NCBI RefSeq assembly: GCF_018812025.1
Contig: NC_063062.1
Location: 2,066,254 to 2,130,253, forward strand
DNA length: 64,000 bases
From: Megalobrama amblycephala
Taxonomy: Eukaryota; Chordata; Actinopteri; Cypriniformes; Xenocyprididae
Direction: 5' to 3'
Shown one piece after another: positions 52,764 through 64,000 of this stretch. Each line of letters opens with the position of its first letter. Positions within the stretch are counted from its first letter, which is position 1. The notes beneath the pieces were generated by a model. The model searched no databases. It was given only the letters and a program-made list of their open reading frames with translations, and was not told the origin of the DNA. The translations under genes and the position numbers were made by a program.

Positions 52764-54585
52764 TAGTGCTGGGCGGTATGACCAAAAATCTGTATCACGG
52801 TATTTCCCCCTTTTCATGACTGGACCTTTATATACGTTTATAGTGGTTTATTATTCTGTCAGTAATGCATGGAATATAAAAACATAATGTCAAATACAAA
52901 TTTACTTTCAAAAATGGAGGTAAAGGATCTATTATCCTCCTTTACAAGATGTAATATCAGTCTCTGGTGTCTCCAGAATGAGTCTGTGAAGTTTCAGCTC
53001 AAAATACCCCACAGATCATTTATTATAGCTTGTCAAATTTGAGCAAAAACACGCCGTTTTGTGTGTGTCCCTTTAAATGCAAATGAGCTGCTGCTCCCAC
53101 CCCCTTTCCAGAAGAGGGCGGAGCTTTAACAGCTCAACAACAACAAAGCTGGAGAATCTCACGCAGCCAAAATGACGAAAGTGTTCAGCCTTACATTGTT
53201 CAAATCGGAGTCGACACTGATGGAGAGACTCAGGAAGAAGTTACAACTTTTAGACGTTTCTGAATGGTTAGTGGATAAATTGATGTAGTTGCTGTGGAGT
53301 TGATTCAACTCATCCACTAGCATGTGCCGTCATGTTCATCTTTTGTGTTGAATTGACCCTCGTTTGTGAAGCAGTCCGGCGTAAAATGACGGCATGTCAA
53401 CAACACTCTACTACAACAACTCTTCCTCTTCTCTAAAGCAGCCCAACATGGCCACGCCCCCTTTGTTGCATGTTCTTGGGGGCGGGGTTTATGTAAATAT
53501 TAGGGTTTGTGATGTCACAAACCCAGGAAGAAGCTCACTGTAGTCCCTACCAACCGTTTGTTGTAGTTCTTAAAAAGTGATTTCTGTAAAAGAAAATATC
53601 TCCTTTGCATTGAACTTTGAGCGTCGTAACTTTGCAGATGTTGTTTATGATCAAACAGCAACATTACATACTAACTAAACAGTTAAAAAAGGGAAATCAT
53701 AATCAAGGACCCCTTAAACATTTTAAAATGTAATCAAATGAAAATTAATTCATTTCCTTTTGGCAAGTTTCCTGTTTAAATTAAAATGTAAAAGAACTGT
53801 TGTGATATTATAAAAAATAATTTAATACATTATATTAGCACTATTTGTACTATTTGAAGAACTACACCACTGTGCAATGGTAATATATTTCGGTTATTAC
53901 TTCAACAAAATCAAACTTTTATTTTGACGGGTTGTCGTGAAGACATGTGACAACAGTTTTATGGAATGAAATGCTCGTGAAGTTCATGTCCTCATACAGT
54001 GAGTCGCTGAAATATGGAATTTTAACACGTTAACAACACGTAAAATATGCATTTAACAATACATGTTGTTTGCGCGTGAAAATCAGCACATTGTTAACTG
54101 TAAACATCACGTATTTAACCTGTGAAATACGCATATTAAAATTCACGTGTTTTTGAACCTTTTGGCCTTCCATACTGAAAACGCCGCGAGCTTCAGTATG
54201 CGTGTAGATGAAACTGTGGCGCTCATTCATACAGAGACGCGGAAAATACAGACTTCAGATTTCAATAACAGTATTTTTGAGCTTTAATGTTCACAGACAC
54301 TAGTCCATATTAAGATTTGATCTATTGTAGAGCTCAACTTTTGATTTATTCATCCAAAAATGTGACATTCCGCTTTATGCAATAAACTCCATTTCTGACT
54401 GGATTCTGTGGTTCGCGTGTCGCACTGGAGAAATCATACATGGTATTTGAGTTAGTTGTATGGATTATTTATTGTCGTGCTATACAGTTATAATAGAGGT
54501 CCATATACATATAGCTCTTCGTGAACATTTATTAGACGCAGCAATTGTTTACGCACCGTATGGCGGTATTTGGAAAAAAGAAAAA

Positions 54586-54638
<53 letters not shown>

Positions 54639-54681
54639 TAGGCTACTCGAAACTGATGAACCAGTATACCGTCCAGCACTA
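52764..54681. mobile_element. Large MITE with TAGTGCTGGGCGGTAT ends, carrying another repeat
   Basis: TAGTGCTGGGCGGTATGACC at 52764 and GTATACCGTCCAGCACTA ending at 54681 are inverted. Inside, 52928-53200 is the inverted paralogue of 15645-15916, and 54575-54637 is poly(A)(TA)n. No transposase. Ends resemble the hAT-type TAGGGCTGGG family. Confidence 0.7.
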
Positions 54682-54943
54682 GCTGAAATTTTCTGATAAC
54701 TTGATTTTATGAGCATTATAATCAAATAATAATTTTAAACAAATTCATTGCAAGTACTGTCCATTTATTTAGGTGGAAAAGTTGCACGATGCACCTTGCT
54801 GATAAAAATGGCATCTGTTTGTTAAAAAGCATGTCTGTGTTTCAGCGTTATGGACCGTGCACAGATATTTGTTATAGGTTTCATTTAAGAACATATTAGC
54901 TAACTGCACAAAGCTTGTGTTTTGATCTGTTTGAACAGAATAA

Positions 54944-55270
54944 CACAGCAAAATCCCCAGAGTTAAATCAGCTCTGCTCAGAGTGCATATGGTCCCTCTC
55001 TAAATAGTGTTAAAGTAACACTGAAGCTAAAGTTAATAAGATAATTAAGCAATTAATAAGGCTGTGACTTGTAGTTCTTGTTTTTTCTTATTTCTTCTGT
55101 GATTCTGCTTGTTAACAGCAGGTGTTCATCACTAATACGCAATCATTACTTAATTAATTGCTTAATTATCTCATTAAATTTAACTCTGCTTCAGTGTTAT
55201 TTTAACACTATTTAGAGAGGGACCGTATGCACTCTGAGCAGAGTTGATTTAACTCTGGGAATTTGCTGTG
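54944..55270. mobile_element. Foldback MITE with CACAGCAAA ends
   Basis: CACAGCAAAATCCCCAGAGT and its near-complement AACTCTGGGAATTTGCTGTG bound 327 bp; arms pair over more than 100 bp (CTCAGAGTGCATATGGTCCC). Confidence 0.85.
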
Positions 55271-55756
55271 AAGAACTGTCTGGTGATAGTGTTGTCAATC
55301 ATGATTGCTGACAAGCTTGTTTTCTGTGAAAGAATCAACAGTCAGCTTTCAAATGTGTGATTCATTCTGATTCATGTGCAATTTATGCATCTCTGTGACA
55401 TTTAAAAGAAATGTGTAAAAGTAAATAAATACACTAATTTCATGAGATTCAGCCGTTTGCCTACAAAAGAATCGGCTGCTTGTTAAATGTTCTGATATTT
55501 ATAAAAATATGAATATAAGGGAGTCTTTGTCTGTTTATTTTTATATGATCTCATGCATTTATTCCAGTGAAAGGTCACGTTCTCTCTGTTTCTCATCAGT
55601 GATTCACTCGTTCTCATCAGTATTGATCATTCATCCTCCCTTGAGATCGGTGCTGGCGCTGCTCGTGTCTCATCATTCCTGCGCACTCCTGAAAGTCAGA
55701 GGTCAAGAGGTCACGTTCTGACAAGCGCAGCATCTCACGGTCAGAATAAAGTGAAG

Positions 55757-56189
55757 GCTGTGTTTCCATCCATCTATTTATAGGTGAATTTTGGGTTATT
55801 GCATAAAAAACTCGGATGGAAACGTCAAGATGTGCATCAGTTCTAAAAATGTGGATAAAGAATGTATGCGCTTAATTGAGGCGGGATAATTTTATAAACA
55901 TGCGCATAAACTAATGCATTTACCAAATAAATTCCTCATGTGACTTGGATAACTGGACTAACCATGACAGCGTTTATTGTGTTTCATCTGATGCTCTGAG
56001 ACCAACTCATTTATGATGGAGGAAAAAGAGTCCGATTGAAGAAACTTAGATTTTTATTACTGATATTTTGCACTAATTTCCCAGGAAGTGACAATTTTGC
56101 TCTCTTGAACACATGGGATTGAAACAATGCTTTATTTGCAAATGTTTTATGCAATATTCCAATTTGTTCACAACTTTGGATGGAAACAT
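55757..56189. mobile_element. MITE with TGTTTCCATCCA ends, right end abutting palindromic copy 3
   Basis: GTGTTTCCATCCATC at 55760 and TTGGATGGAAACA at 56177-56189 are inverted; a further TCGGATGGAAACGT occurs at 55813. The next element was inserted at its right margin. Confidence 0.6.
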
Positions 56190-56190
56190 A

Positions 56191-57127
56191 CAGTACAGTC
56201 CAAAAGTTTGGAACCACTAAGATTTGTAATGTTTTTAAAAGAAGTTTCGTCTGCTCACCAAGGCTACATTTATTTAATTAAAAATACAGTAAAAAACAGT
56301 AATATTGTGAAATATTATTACAATTTAAAATAACTGTTTTCTATTTGAATATATTTCACAAAATCATTTATTCCCGTGATGCAAAGCTGAATTTTCAGCA
56401 TCGTTACTCCAGTCTTCAGTGTCACATGATCCTTCAGAAATCATTCTAATATGCTGATTTGCTGCTCAATAAACATTCATGATTATTTTCAATGTTGAAA
56501 ACAGTTGTGTACTTTTTCTTTCAGGATTCCTTGATGAATAGAAAGTTCAAAAGAACAGCATTTATCTGAAATACAAAGCTTCTGTAGCATTATACACTAC
56601 CGTTCAAAAGTTTGGGGTCAGTAAGAATTTTTATTTTTATTTTTTTGAAAAGAAATTAAAGAAATGAATACTTTTATTCAGCAAGGATGCATTAAATCAA
56701 TCAAAAGTGGCAGTAAAGACATTTATAATGTTACAAAAGATTAGATTTCAGATAAACACTGTTCTTTTGAACTTTCTATTCATCAAATAATCCTGAAAAA
56801 AAATATTGTACACAAATATTTTGTACAATTGTACACATTAAATGTTTCTTGAGCAGCAGATCAGCATATTAGAATGATTTCTGAAGGATCATGTGACACT
56901 GAAGACTGGAGTAACGATGCTGAAAATTCAGCTTTGCATCACGGGAATAAATTACTTTGTGAAATATATTCAAATAGAAAACAGTTATTTTAAATTGTAA
57001 TAATATTTCACAATATTACTGTTTTTTACTGTATTTTTAATTAAATAAATGTAGCCTTGGTGAGCAGATGAAACTTCTTTTAAAAACATTAAAAATCTTA
57101 GTGGTTCCAAACTTTTGGACTGTACTG
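56191..57127. mobile_element. TA-flanked palindromic (foldback) element, copy 3
   Basis: CAGTACAGTCCAAAAGTTTG ends, TA at 56189-56190 and 57128-57129. 937 bp, nearly the same length and sequence as copy 2. Confidence 0.9.
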
Positions 57128-57189
57128 TAACTAATGACATCACCTGGTCAAAAACATGTGATGCTATCAGATCTGGTACTGTGATTATA

Positions 57190-57190
<1 letters not shown>

Positions 57191-57250
<60 letters not shown>
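57191..57250. repeat. (TA)n microsatellite
   Basis: About 30 TA units. Confidence 0.95.
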
Positions 57251-57251
<1 letters not shown>

Positions 57252-57639
57252 TGTAAATATGATCACCATATTCATGAGCCATGCCATTTACAATATATGG
57301 TACTCCAAAGAATACCATGGTACTTTTTAGTACTCTTTTGTTATAGTACCAGTCGTCTGTCTGTGAGTTAGTGGTTAGTTTAAATACACATTTATGACCA
57401 CATACAGACATTTAGATGATTTGGAAATTCACCAGTGTTTTTCTCTGAGGTTTGTGATGGAGTTTTCCTTCTGGATCACATTAATCCGTCATTTTTATTT
57501 CCACCCTAAAGCTTGAATGTTGTAAGCAAAATATTCCCTCCCACTAAACAGAACCCATATTCAGATCAAAACAATATGTTTAGTGTTTGAACCTTTTAAA
57601 ATATGTCATTTTAACATTTTAACATGCACATACATACAA

Positions 57640-58760
57640 GTTTGTGGTCGGTAAGATTATTTAATGTTTTAAAAGGTCTCTTCTGCTCACCAAGACTGCA
57701 TTTATATGTTTAAAAATACAGTAAAAATTGTGAAATATTATTACAATTTAAATAGTAAAATATAATTTATTCCTGTGATCAAAGCTGAATTTATTTGATT
57801 GAAAATACAGTAAAAATCACAAAATATTATTACAATTTAAATCAGCTGTTTTCTATGTGAATATATTGTTACGGCTGCTGGTGTAGAGATGAGGCAGATA
57901 CGGATTTCCACAAACATGTAATACTTTTAATGAACAAAAGGCAGAGTACACCAAACATGCACTTAACACAAACAGAGAACGGACAAGGAGTGAAGGGAGT
58001 GAGTGCAATATAAAGGGGGTGCTGATAATAGAGTCCAGGTGCAGGTGATCTGTGATGATAGGAGATGACGAGGGAAGTGAGTGCAGGTGAATAAACAGGA
58101 GGATCATGGGAATTGTAGTCCAGGGAGACAGGGGATCTGTGACATATATAGTAAAATATACTTTATTCCTGTGATCAAAGCTGAATTTATTTGATTAAAA
58201 AAACAGTAAAAAATTTGAAATAAAATTATTGTAATGTAAAATAGCTGTTTTCTATGTGAATATATAGTAAAATGTAATTTAGTCCTGCGATCAAAGCTGA
58301 ATTTATTTCATTAAAAATACAGTAAAAATCACAAAATATTATTACAATTTAAAACAGCTGTTTTCTATGTGAATATATAGTAAACTAAGTTATTCCTGTG
58401 ATCAAAGCTGAATTTATGTGATTAAAAATACAGTAAAAATGTGAAATATTATTACAATTTAAAACAGCTGTTTTCTATGTGAATATATAGTAAAATTATT
58501 CCTGTGATCAAAGCTGAATTTTCAGCATCATTACTCCAGTCTTCAGTGTCACATGATCCTTCAGAAATCATTCTAATATGATGATTTGTTGCTCATATTT
58601 TTGTGAAAACTGCAGTACATTTTATTATTCAAGATTCTTTGATTAATAGAAAGTTCAAAAGAACAGTTTTGTTTTAATAAAATCTTTTGTAACATTATAA
58701 ATGTCACTTTTGATCAATTTAATGTGTTCTTGATGAATAAAAATATACATTTCTTTTCAA
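57640..58760 (+). repeat. Arm of the palindromic element amplified in tandem, about five degenerate copies
   Basis: The phrases TCCTGTGATCAAAGCTGAAT, AAAAATACAGTAAAAAT and CAGCTGTTTTCTATGTGAAT, parts of the foldback arms, recur at roughly 110-120 bp spacing between 57700 and 58500; the end (58500-58760) returns to single-copy arm sequence. Confidence 0.75.
57867..58144 (-). mobile_element. Solo-LTR-like insertion, 278 bp, 5-bp target duplication
   Basis: Reads TGTTACGG...GTGACA with TG/CA termini, flanked by TATAT on both sides (57862-57866, 58145-58149). Neighbouring tandem copies give the empty site GTGAATATATAGTAAAAT. On the minus strand a TATAAAG-like element is missing but TTCATTAAAAGTATTAC could be the poly(A) region. 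Contains no gene. Confidence 0.75.
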
Positions 58761-58855
58761 ATAAAGTGACTAAATGTTTGAATGACACACAATATGCAGC
58801 AGGATTATGAATGCTCAAAGCACATCTATGTTTATTGTGAGTTTTATCTTTTCAG

Positions 58856-58943
58856 AGGCAGTACAGTGATGGATGTGAGGCGTAATGGATGGACATTACA
58901 GACAAACATCATCCGCTATAATGGACATGAGGAGTCATTTACT
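58856..58943 (+). CDS. Candidate internal exon of an unidentified gene
   Basis: 88 nt between acceptor TTTTATCTTTTCAG and donor ACT|GTAAGT, both strong. Only one frame is open: GSTVMDVRRNGWTLQTNIIR then YNGHEESFT. It ends in phase 0 and can join 59397. Family not recognised; upstream exons were not found. Confidence 0.35.
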
Positions 58944-59396
58944 GTAAGTCACATTATCAACAGAACGTGAGTGAATTCAGGTGTTTTTGTGACCTGCGTG
59001 TGTCTGAGATGTTTTGTTTTGTGGGGAAATTTATGAAGAGATGTTCCTCATATAATACTTGAGATCATGAGAATCCCTTTAGTTTCTTTTTAGATTGTTT
59101 GTGCTGTTTGTTAATCATCATTAGTGCAAGTGCAGTTAGTGACAAGCTGTTTCTGACAAACATGATGGATTTAAAACAGTCAGAAGTTGAGTGTGAGAGC
59201 GGTTTTTATTCACAGCATGGGAATTGTGTTGAATATTTCCTCTGGTTTTCATTTTACCAGGTTTTCCCACTGCTTGTTTAATCAGTAGAATAAATAAGGA
59301 AGGATGAATAGATAAATTAATAAATAATCTCATTATGTGGAGATGTTTTATGAAGTGCATTGAGTATCTGACAGTGTTTTTCCTCTTTCATCCAGA

Positions 59397-59429
59397 ACCA
59401 GATCCTGGACCTGGCAATGGGTGATTAAC
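59397..59429 (+). CDS. Candidate last exon of the same unidentified gene
   Basis: Acceptor CCTCTTTCATCCAG, then NQILDLAMGD and stop TAA in the frame delivered by 58856-58943. The combination of two good splice sites with an uninterrupted frame is suggestive, not proof. Confidence 0.3.
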
Positions 59430-59616
59430 TCAGACGTTCAGTTATATATATATAACCTTATATTTATAATCTTTTTTGATTATCAGTCAATCTTTATTCA
59501 AACAGACTTAATATGTGACAGAGTTCTGTAATAACTGATCATAAATAAACATCAACATATGATTATGGTCATATCATACTATCACATCACCGGTTTTACT
59601 TCCTGTTTTGTTGTAG

Positions 59617-59617
<1 letters not shown>

Positions 59618-59680
<63 letters not shown>
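59618..59680 (+). repeat. (CA)n microsatellite
   Basis: About 31 CA units. Confidence 0.95.
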
Positions 59681-59684
<4 letters not shown>

Positions 59685-59795
59685 GATTGGTGTTACCCAC
59701 AATCCACCAAAAGTTTGTTCACACACACAGTGCAGCTAAACCGACTGACTGTGAAGATGTTGTAGCGCCCCCTGCAGAACACTGAGGATATACAG

Positions 59796-59798
<3 letters not shown>

Positions 59799-59862
<64 letters not shown>
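59799..59862. repeat. (TA)n microsatellite
   Basis: About 32 TA units. Confidence 0.95.
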
Positions 59863-59866
<4 letters not shown>

Positions 59867-60183
59867 GATATAATTAAATGTAATATGTGGATTCAGAAGT
59901 GCTTGTTTTGTAGATCTCACAGGAAGCCTAAAGTCTTCAGATGAACATGTAAAGCTGCTGTCAGCATCTGTTCATCTGTATCCATCCGTGATTTCAAATG
60001 TTTCTCACTCGTTTGAGCTCATAAACACACTCGTTAAAGAACTTGTGGTCCAATTTGTTTCATATCCATCCTACATTTCCCATTAACTCACTGAACTTAC
60101 AACGAGGACGGCTTGTTAAGGATAGTTTTCTGCTTTTCTTTGGCATGTTAGTGACACATACAGTCAAACTATGATGTTCTTCC

Positions 60184-60420
60184 TCATTATTTCTGTCTTG
60201 TTTTCCATCTAAACATTCTTAAATCAAGATGCATTTACTGGAGAAGCAAAACGACTGAAGATATCAATGAAAAATGCATCAAAATGAGCAAGAAAAAGAA
60301 CAAATATCTGCCATAAAGTCAGAAAAATCAACTTGTTTCCACTTTGAATGAAGTTGATTTTTCTGACTCCATTGGCAGATATTTGTTCTTGTTTTAAGCA
60401 TAAACTCAACTTTAATACAG
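60184..60420. repeat. Inverted-repeat element with ACAAATATCTGCC arms
   Basis: GAACAAATATCTGCCATAAA and TCCATTGGCAGATATTTGTT with TCAGAAAAATCAAC and its complement pair around 60340. A related piece is at 62880-63060. Confidence 0.65.
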
Positions 60421-60699
60421 TCAGAGGAATTAATAACACATGCAGTTAATTGTTTACAGGAAAACAGAAATCTTGTATATTATTTATCACAATAAAACTA
60501 ATTTAATTGTAAAAGAACACAGACTGATCGTGTGCAGATGAGTTCGTTCTCTCCCTCTGCGACTTTATCTATTAAATTCTCTGTAAATTCTTTAGAAGTT
60601 CATTTGTGGCCCTATAAATGTTTTTATAGGCGTGTCATGAATTTTTTGTGTTTAACTCTCTCCAGCCTTAAAACACTCTTAAATCACAGACTCCAACTC

Positions 60700-60755
60700 A
60701 GATTCCCATATGTAAAGTGCTATATAAATGTAATTAATTATTATTATTATTGGAA
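60700..60755 (+). mobile_element. LINE 3'-tail fragment
   Basis: TGTAAAGTGCTATATAAATG then (TTA)n, an L2-type tail. Confidence 0.45.
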
Positions 60756-61103
60756 CAGAAGAATATTCTGTGTTAGTTCAGATGGCTAGTTTATTTGGCA
60801 TTTCATAGAAACTGCACACATGTTTTCAGAATAATCAAGCTGTGATGTTTTATTGTTTTTTTTTTAAATAAGGATATTAATGATGTTCCTCTGATAATAA
60901 CTGCTCAGATGTTCTGTATAATGACCTCTATATTTCACATATTATGATCATCGAGTCTCTCAGGCTCTTCTGCATGACAAGTAATAATCTGAGTGAAATA
61001 AATTCCATCTATCATGTGTAAAGTGACACTAGAGCACAATATGGACTTTTTAATATATATATGTAGTGAGATTTATATGGCCTGAACCACTGGCTCTGAA
61101 TTA

Positions 61104-62573
61104 CAGGTGCTGGTCATATAATTAGAATATTGTGAAAAAGTTCATTTTTTTATTGTAAATTATTTTTAAAAATGAAAGTTTTTTTTTTTTTTTTTGTTTT
61201 GTTTTTTTTGACGATTAGAGCGTACAGCTCATGAAAGTCCAAAATCCAGTATCTCAAAATATTAGAATATTTCTTAAGATCAATCAAAAAATGGATTTTC
61301 AAAACAGAAAAGTTCAAGTTCTTTAAAGTATGTTCATTTGTACACTCAGTACTTGGTCGGCAGCACATATTACAGCAAATGACTTGCTCCTAGCACAAAT
61401 TACAGCATCAGTGAAGTATGGAAGTGATCAGCCTGTGGCACTGCTGAGGCACTACTGAGCCTTCAGATCATCTGTATATTGTTGGATCGACTGTTTCTCA
61501 TCTTTCTCTTGAAAATATCCCATAGATTCAGGGGTCAGGCATGTTGGCTGGCCAATAAAACACAGTAATATCATGGTCAGCAAACCACTTGGAAATGGTT
61601 TTTGCACTGTGGGCAGGTGCTAAAGTCCTGCTGGAAAAGGAAATCAGCATCTCCATAAAGCTTGTCAGCAGATGGAAGCATGAAGTGCTCCAAAATATCC
61701 TGGAAGATGGCTGCATTGACTCTGCACTTGATAAAACACAATGGACCGACACCAGCAGATGTCACGGCCCCCCCAATCATTACTAACTTCAGAAACTTCC
61801 CACTAGACTTCAAGCAGCTTGGATTCTGTGCCTCTCCAGTCTTCCTTTAGACTCTGGGACCATGATTTCAACATGAAATTCAAAATTTACTTTTACCTGA
61901 AAAGAGGACTTTCGACCACTGTTCACTGTCCAGTTCTTTTTCTCCTTAGCCCAGGTAAGATGCTTCTGACGTTGTTTCTGTTTCAGAAGTGGCTCGGTAG
62001 TCCTTTTCCTGAAGATGTCTGAGTGTGGTGGCTCTTGATGCGCTGACTCCGGCTTCATTTGACTCATTGTGAAGCTCTCCCAAGTGTTTGAATCAGCTTT
62101 ACTTGACAGTATTCTCAAGCTTGCGGTCATCCCTGTTGCTTGTGCACCTTTGCCTACCAAATTTCTTCCTTCTAGTCAACTTTGCATTTAATATGCTTTG
62201 ATATTTCACTCTGTAAACAGCCACCACATTCAGTAATGACCATCTGTGACTTACGCTCTTTGTGGAGGGTGTCAATGATTGTCTCCTGGACCATTGCCAA
62301 GTCAGCAGTCTTCCCCATTAGTGTGGTTTCAAAGAACAAGAGATACCCAGAATTTATACTGTAGGGATGGTCATTTAATGAAACTCAAATGTAAATATTC
62401 TAATATTTTGAGATACTGGATTTTGGACTTTCATGAGCTGTACGCTCTAATCATCAAAATTTAAAAAAATGTTTTACTTCACATGTTGGGAATCTAGAAT
62501 AAATGAAAGTTTCATTTTTAAAAATAGTTTACAATATTTTTTCCCGATATTCTAATTATATGACCAGCACCTG
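61104..62573 (-). mobile_element. Tc1-like transposon, second and decayed copy
   Basis: Ends CAGGTGCTGGTCATATAATT and complement, flanked by TA (61102-61103, 62574-62575). 1470 bp. Same family as 32135-33723. Confidence 0.93.
61528..62160 (-). pseudogene. Tc1-like transposase remnant, multiple frameshifts
   Basis: Fragments in three frames: QRQKHLTWAKEKKNW (61810-62160), VGPLCFIKCRVNAAIFQDIL and GDADFLFQQDFSTCPQCK (61577-61813), and APAHSAKTISKWFADH (61528-61752). The DLNPIENLW end with the catalytic Glu is not recognisable, so it is inactive. Confidence 0.88.
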
Positions 62574-62879
62574 TATATCACAAATCACCTGAAAATAGAT
62601 CAATGCAGAGCTTTATTTCCTAAATATATAAATCAATATATAATACAGTATAGGCCTTTTTATCAGCGCAATCAAAAACAGACAGAAGTGTGTTCTGAGA
62701 ACGTTTTGCTAATGTTATTTCGGAATGTTTCTGAACATTCCGTTTTTTTCTTGGTTGTGTGAACGTTCAGGGAACGTTCCATTTTGCAAACATTATTGCA
62801 ATGTTACTTTTGAACAATTTGTAACACTTAAATATGTTAGACGAACATCCAACGAAGATATTAAGTCTTGTTAATTTAT

Positions 62880-63060
62880 CAAAATTAGTTTATGCTTAAA
62901 ACAAGAACAATATCTGCAAGTGGGGTCAGAAAAATAAAGTTAATACAAGGGGAAAATAAGCAGATATTTGTTTATGTTTTAGAAATTTCTCACATCAGAA
63001 GTAAATGTATCTTGATGTTTCTGCTGTACTTTACATTCTCATCTTGAGATAGTCTTTTCT
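62880..63060. repeat. Copy of the ACAAATATCTGCC repeat
   Basis: AAAACAAGAACAATATCTGC, GGGGTCAGAAAAATAAAG and AAGCAGATATTTGTTTATG repeat the arms seen at 60184-60420. Confidence 0.55.
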
Positions 63061-64000
63061 AAAAGTTCTTGACTCAAATGCATTTAGAATATGTATGTAG
63101 AAAAATATTTATAAATAGTTTTGGTTACTCTATAATTCAATGGTCCACTTTAGACATTTTATTCTACTAACCTACAGTCTTCTAATTATCTCATGAGAGT
63201 TATGGCAAAGTTACTTAAAAATGGACCATCAAAATAAAGTGTAAGCATATTTCCCAGTAATGCTCGTATGTTGAATCACATCCGTCATCAGCGGATCCTG
63301 ACAAACAGAAGAAAGCTTTCAGACGGATAACGTGGGAACTGTTCGGATCGGGCTTGTGCGGTCAGCAGTAATGAACCAAAGTCTTTCTGTGGCTGTTTAA
63401 TATGTATTTTATGAATCATTTTATACCGGTGGGAATGAGTTTGGTGTGGGGGTGTTTGTGAGGTTTGGGGTGCTGGTTTAGGTTTGGGTTTGGGAGGGTT
63501 ACCCTCAAAAATATTCATTTGTCATGAGCAGAAGCATGTGTTTCCAGAGCGTCCATCAGGAGACGGTTAAAGCTTTTGTTTAGAAGAGGACAATAACTGA
63601 TATAATCTGACCGTATTATATAACTTACTGAAGAACGTCGAAACCAACAACCAAACAAGCATTTTTAAACTGAAAAACTGAAGTGTACTAAAAGCCTAAA
63701 AACCTCTTTAACACAAACACTGATTCCATCATTTATCACGTGCATCTCTGTATGAGTCAAAGACGAAAAAGGGTTTTCAAGCATCAAAACAATAATTGAA
63801 ATTCAGCTTTGAATTGTTGTTGTTGTTGTTGTTTTTCAATGCATCTTTTTTTTTTTATCATCTTTTACCCCAAATGCTAATTAATTGTCATTTGACATTT
63901 TTAAATCCTAGCTTTTGCCCATTTGTCAGCAAGAATTTTTCACTCATTTAAAATGCAATAAAATTGAGTATTCTCACTTATTCTTTTATATATTTTAATA
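63061..64000. other. No gene recognised
   Basis: AT-rich sequence; a minus-strand Pro/Lys-rich 76-codon frame (63288-63518) has no splice or homology support. Confidence 0.45.

Noticed and set aside
56127..57287. Recurring peptide beginning TVQSKSLEPLRF at 25.2, 56.2 and 57.0 kb
   Set aside because: It repeats because it lies in the arms of the palindromic MITE; the arms are non-coding elsewhere and the frame has no function evidence.

Overview
The window looks like nuclear DNA of a teleost fish, most likely a cyprinid. It has vertebrate-type split genes with GT/AG introns, a fish-style Tc1-like transposon load, many short inverted-repeat (MITE/foldback) elements, an L2-like LINE fragment, tRNA-derived SINE tails and very long AT, GT and GATA-type tandem arrays. 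No prokaryotic, organellar or CRISPR feature is present. Species cannot be fixed from the sequence alone.

Two protein-coding genes can be rebuilt almost completely. The first is semaphorin 7A (sema7a) on the minus strand, 14 coding exons from the start codon at 37288 down to the stop at 15132, giving a 592-residue protein with signal peptide, sema domain, PSI domain, Ig domain and a C-terminal GPI-anchor-type tail. All exon junctions have GT/AG sites and compatible phases. The second is a synaptotagmin-family gene on the plus strand, five coding exons from 41783 to 51667, giving a 490-residue protein with an N-terminal membrane anchor, a degenerate C2A-like region and a C2B-like domain ending in the WHxL-type motif. 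The two genes are divergent, with start codons 4.5 kb apart. Smaller candidate exons of unknown genes lie at 473-706 (plus, terminal exon), 13270-13350 (minus), 58856-58943 with 59397-59429 (plus, a possible 3' gene end), and a decayed gene or element at about 4427-6126.

The rest is repeats, layer on layer. 0.9-2.2 kb is a composite array of a short unit spaced by AT/GT tracts. 6.9-11.6 kb holds a segmental duplication, a foldback transposon whose empty site is preserved in the second duplicate, and a Tc1-like relic split by a nested THAP/P-like and possibly hAT-like insertion. Introns of sema7a carry a piggyBac-type element with TTAA ends (19.6-20.2 kb), hAT-type MITEs (21.9 and 26.8 kb), an L2-like LINE end (23.0 kb), TA-flanked palindromic elements (24.4 kb and 35.1 kb), large foldback elements (26.6-29.0 and 36.2 kb) and a Tc1-like transposon with an open DD34E catalytic core (32.1-33.7 kb) inserted in a local tandem duplication. 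Each of the first three introns of the synaptotagmin gene contains its own GATA/GGAT-family array; the first is bracketed by a duplicated copy of the exon 2 splice acceptor and the third has 76-bp and 574-bp higher-order periods. Downstream (52-63 kb) are more MITEs, a 278-bp solo-LTR-like insertion with a 5-bp target duplication, and a degraded second Tc1 copy.

Functionally the only confident genes are an axon-guidance/immune semaphorin and a membrane-trafficking C2 protein; nothing indicates that they act together. I did not find a convincing new multi-gene system. The most unusual things are the intron-by-intron satellite invasion of the synaptotagmin gene with its duplicated splice acceptor, and several insertions dated by their own empty sites.
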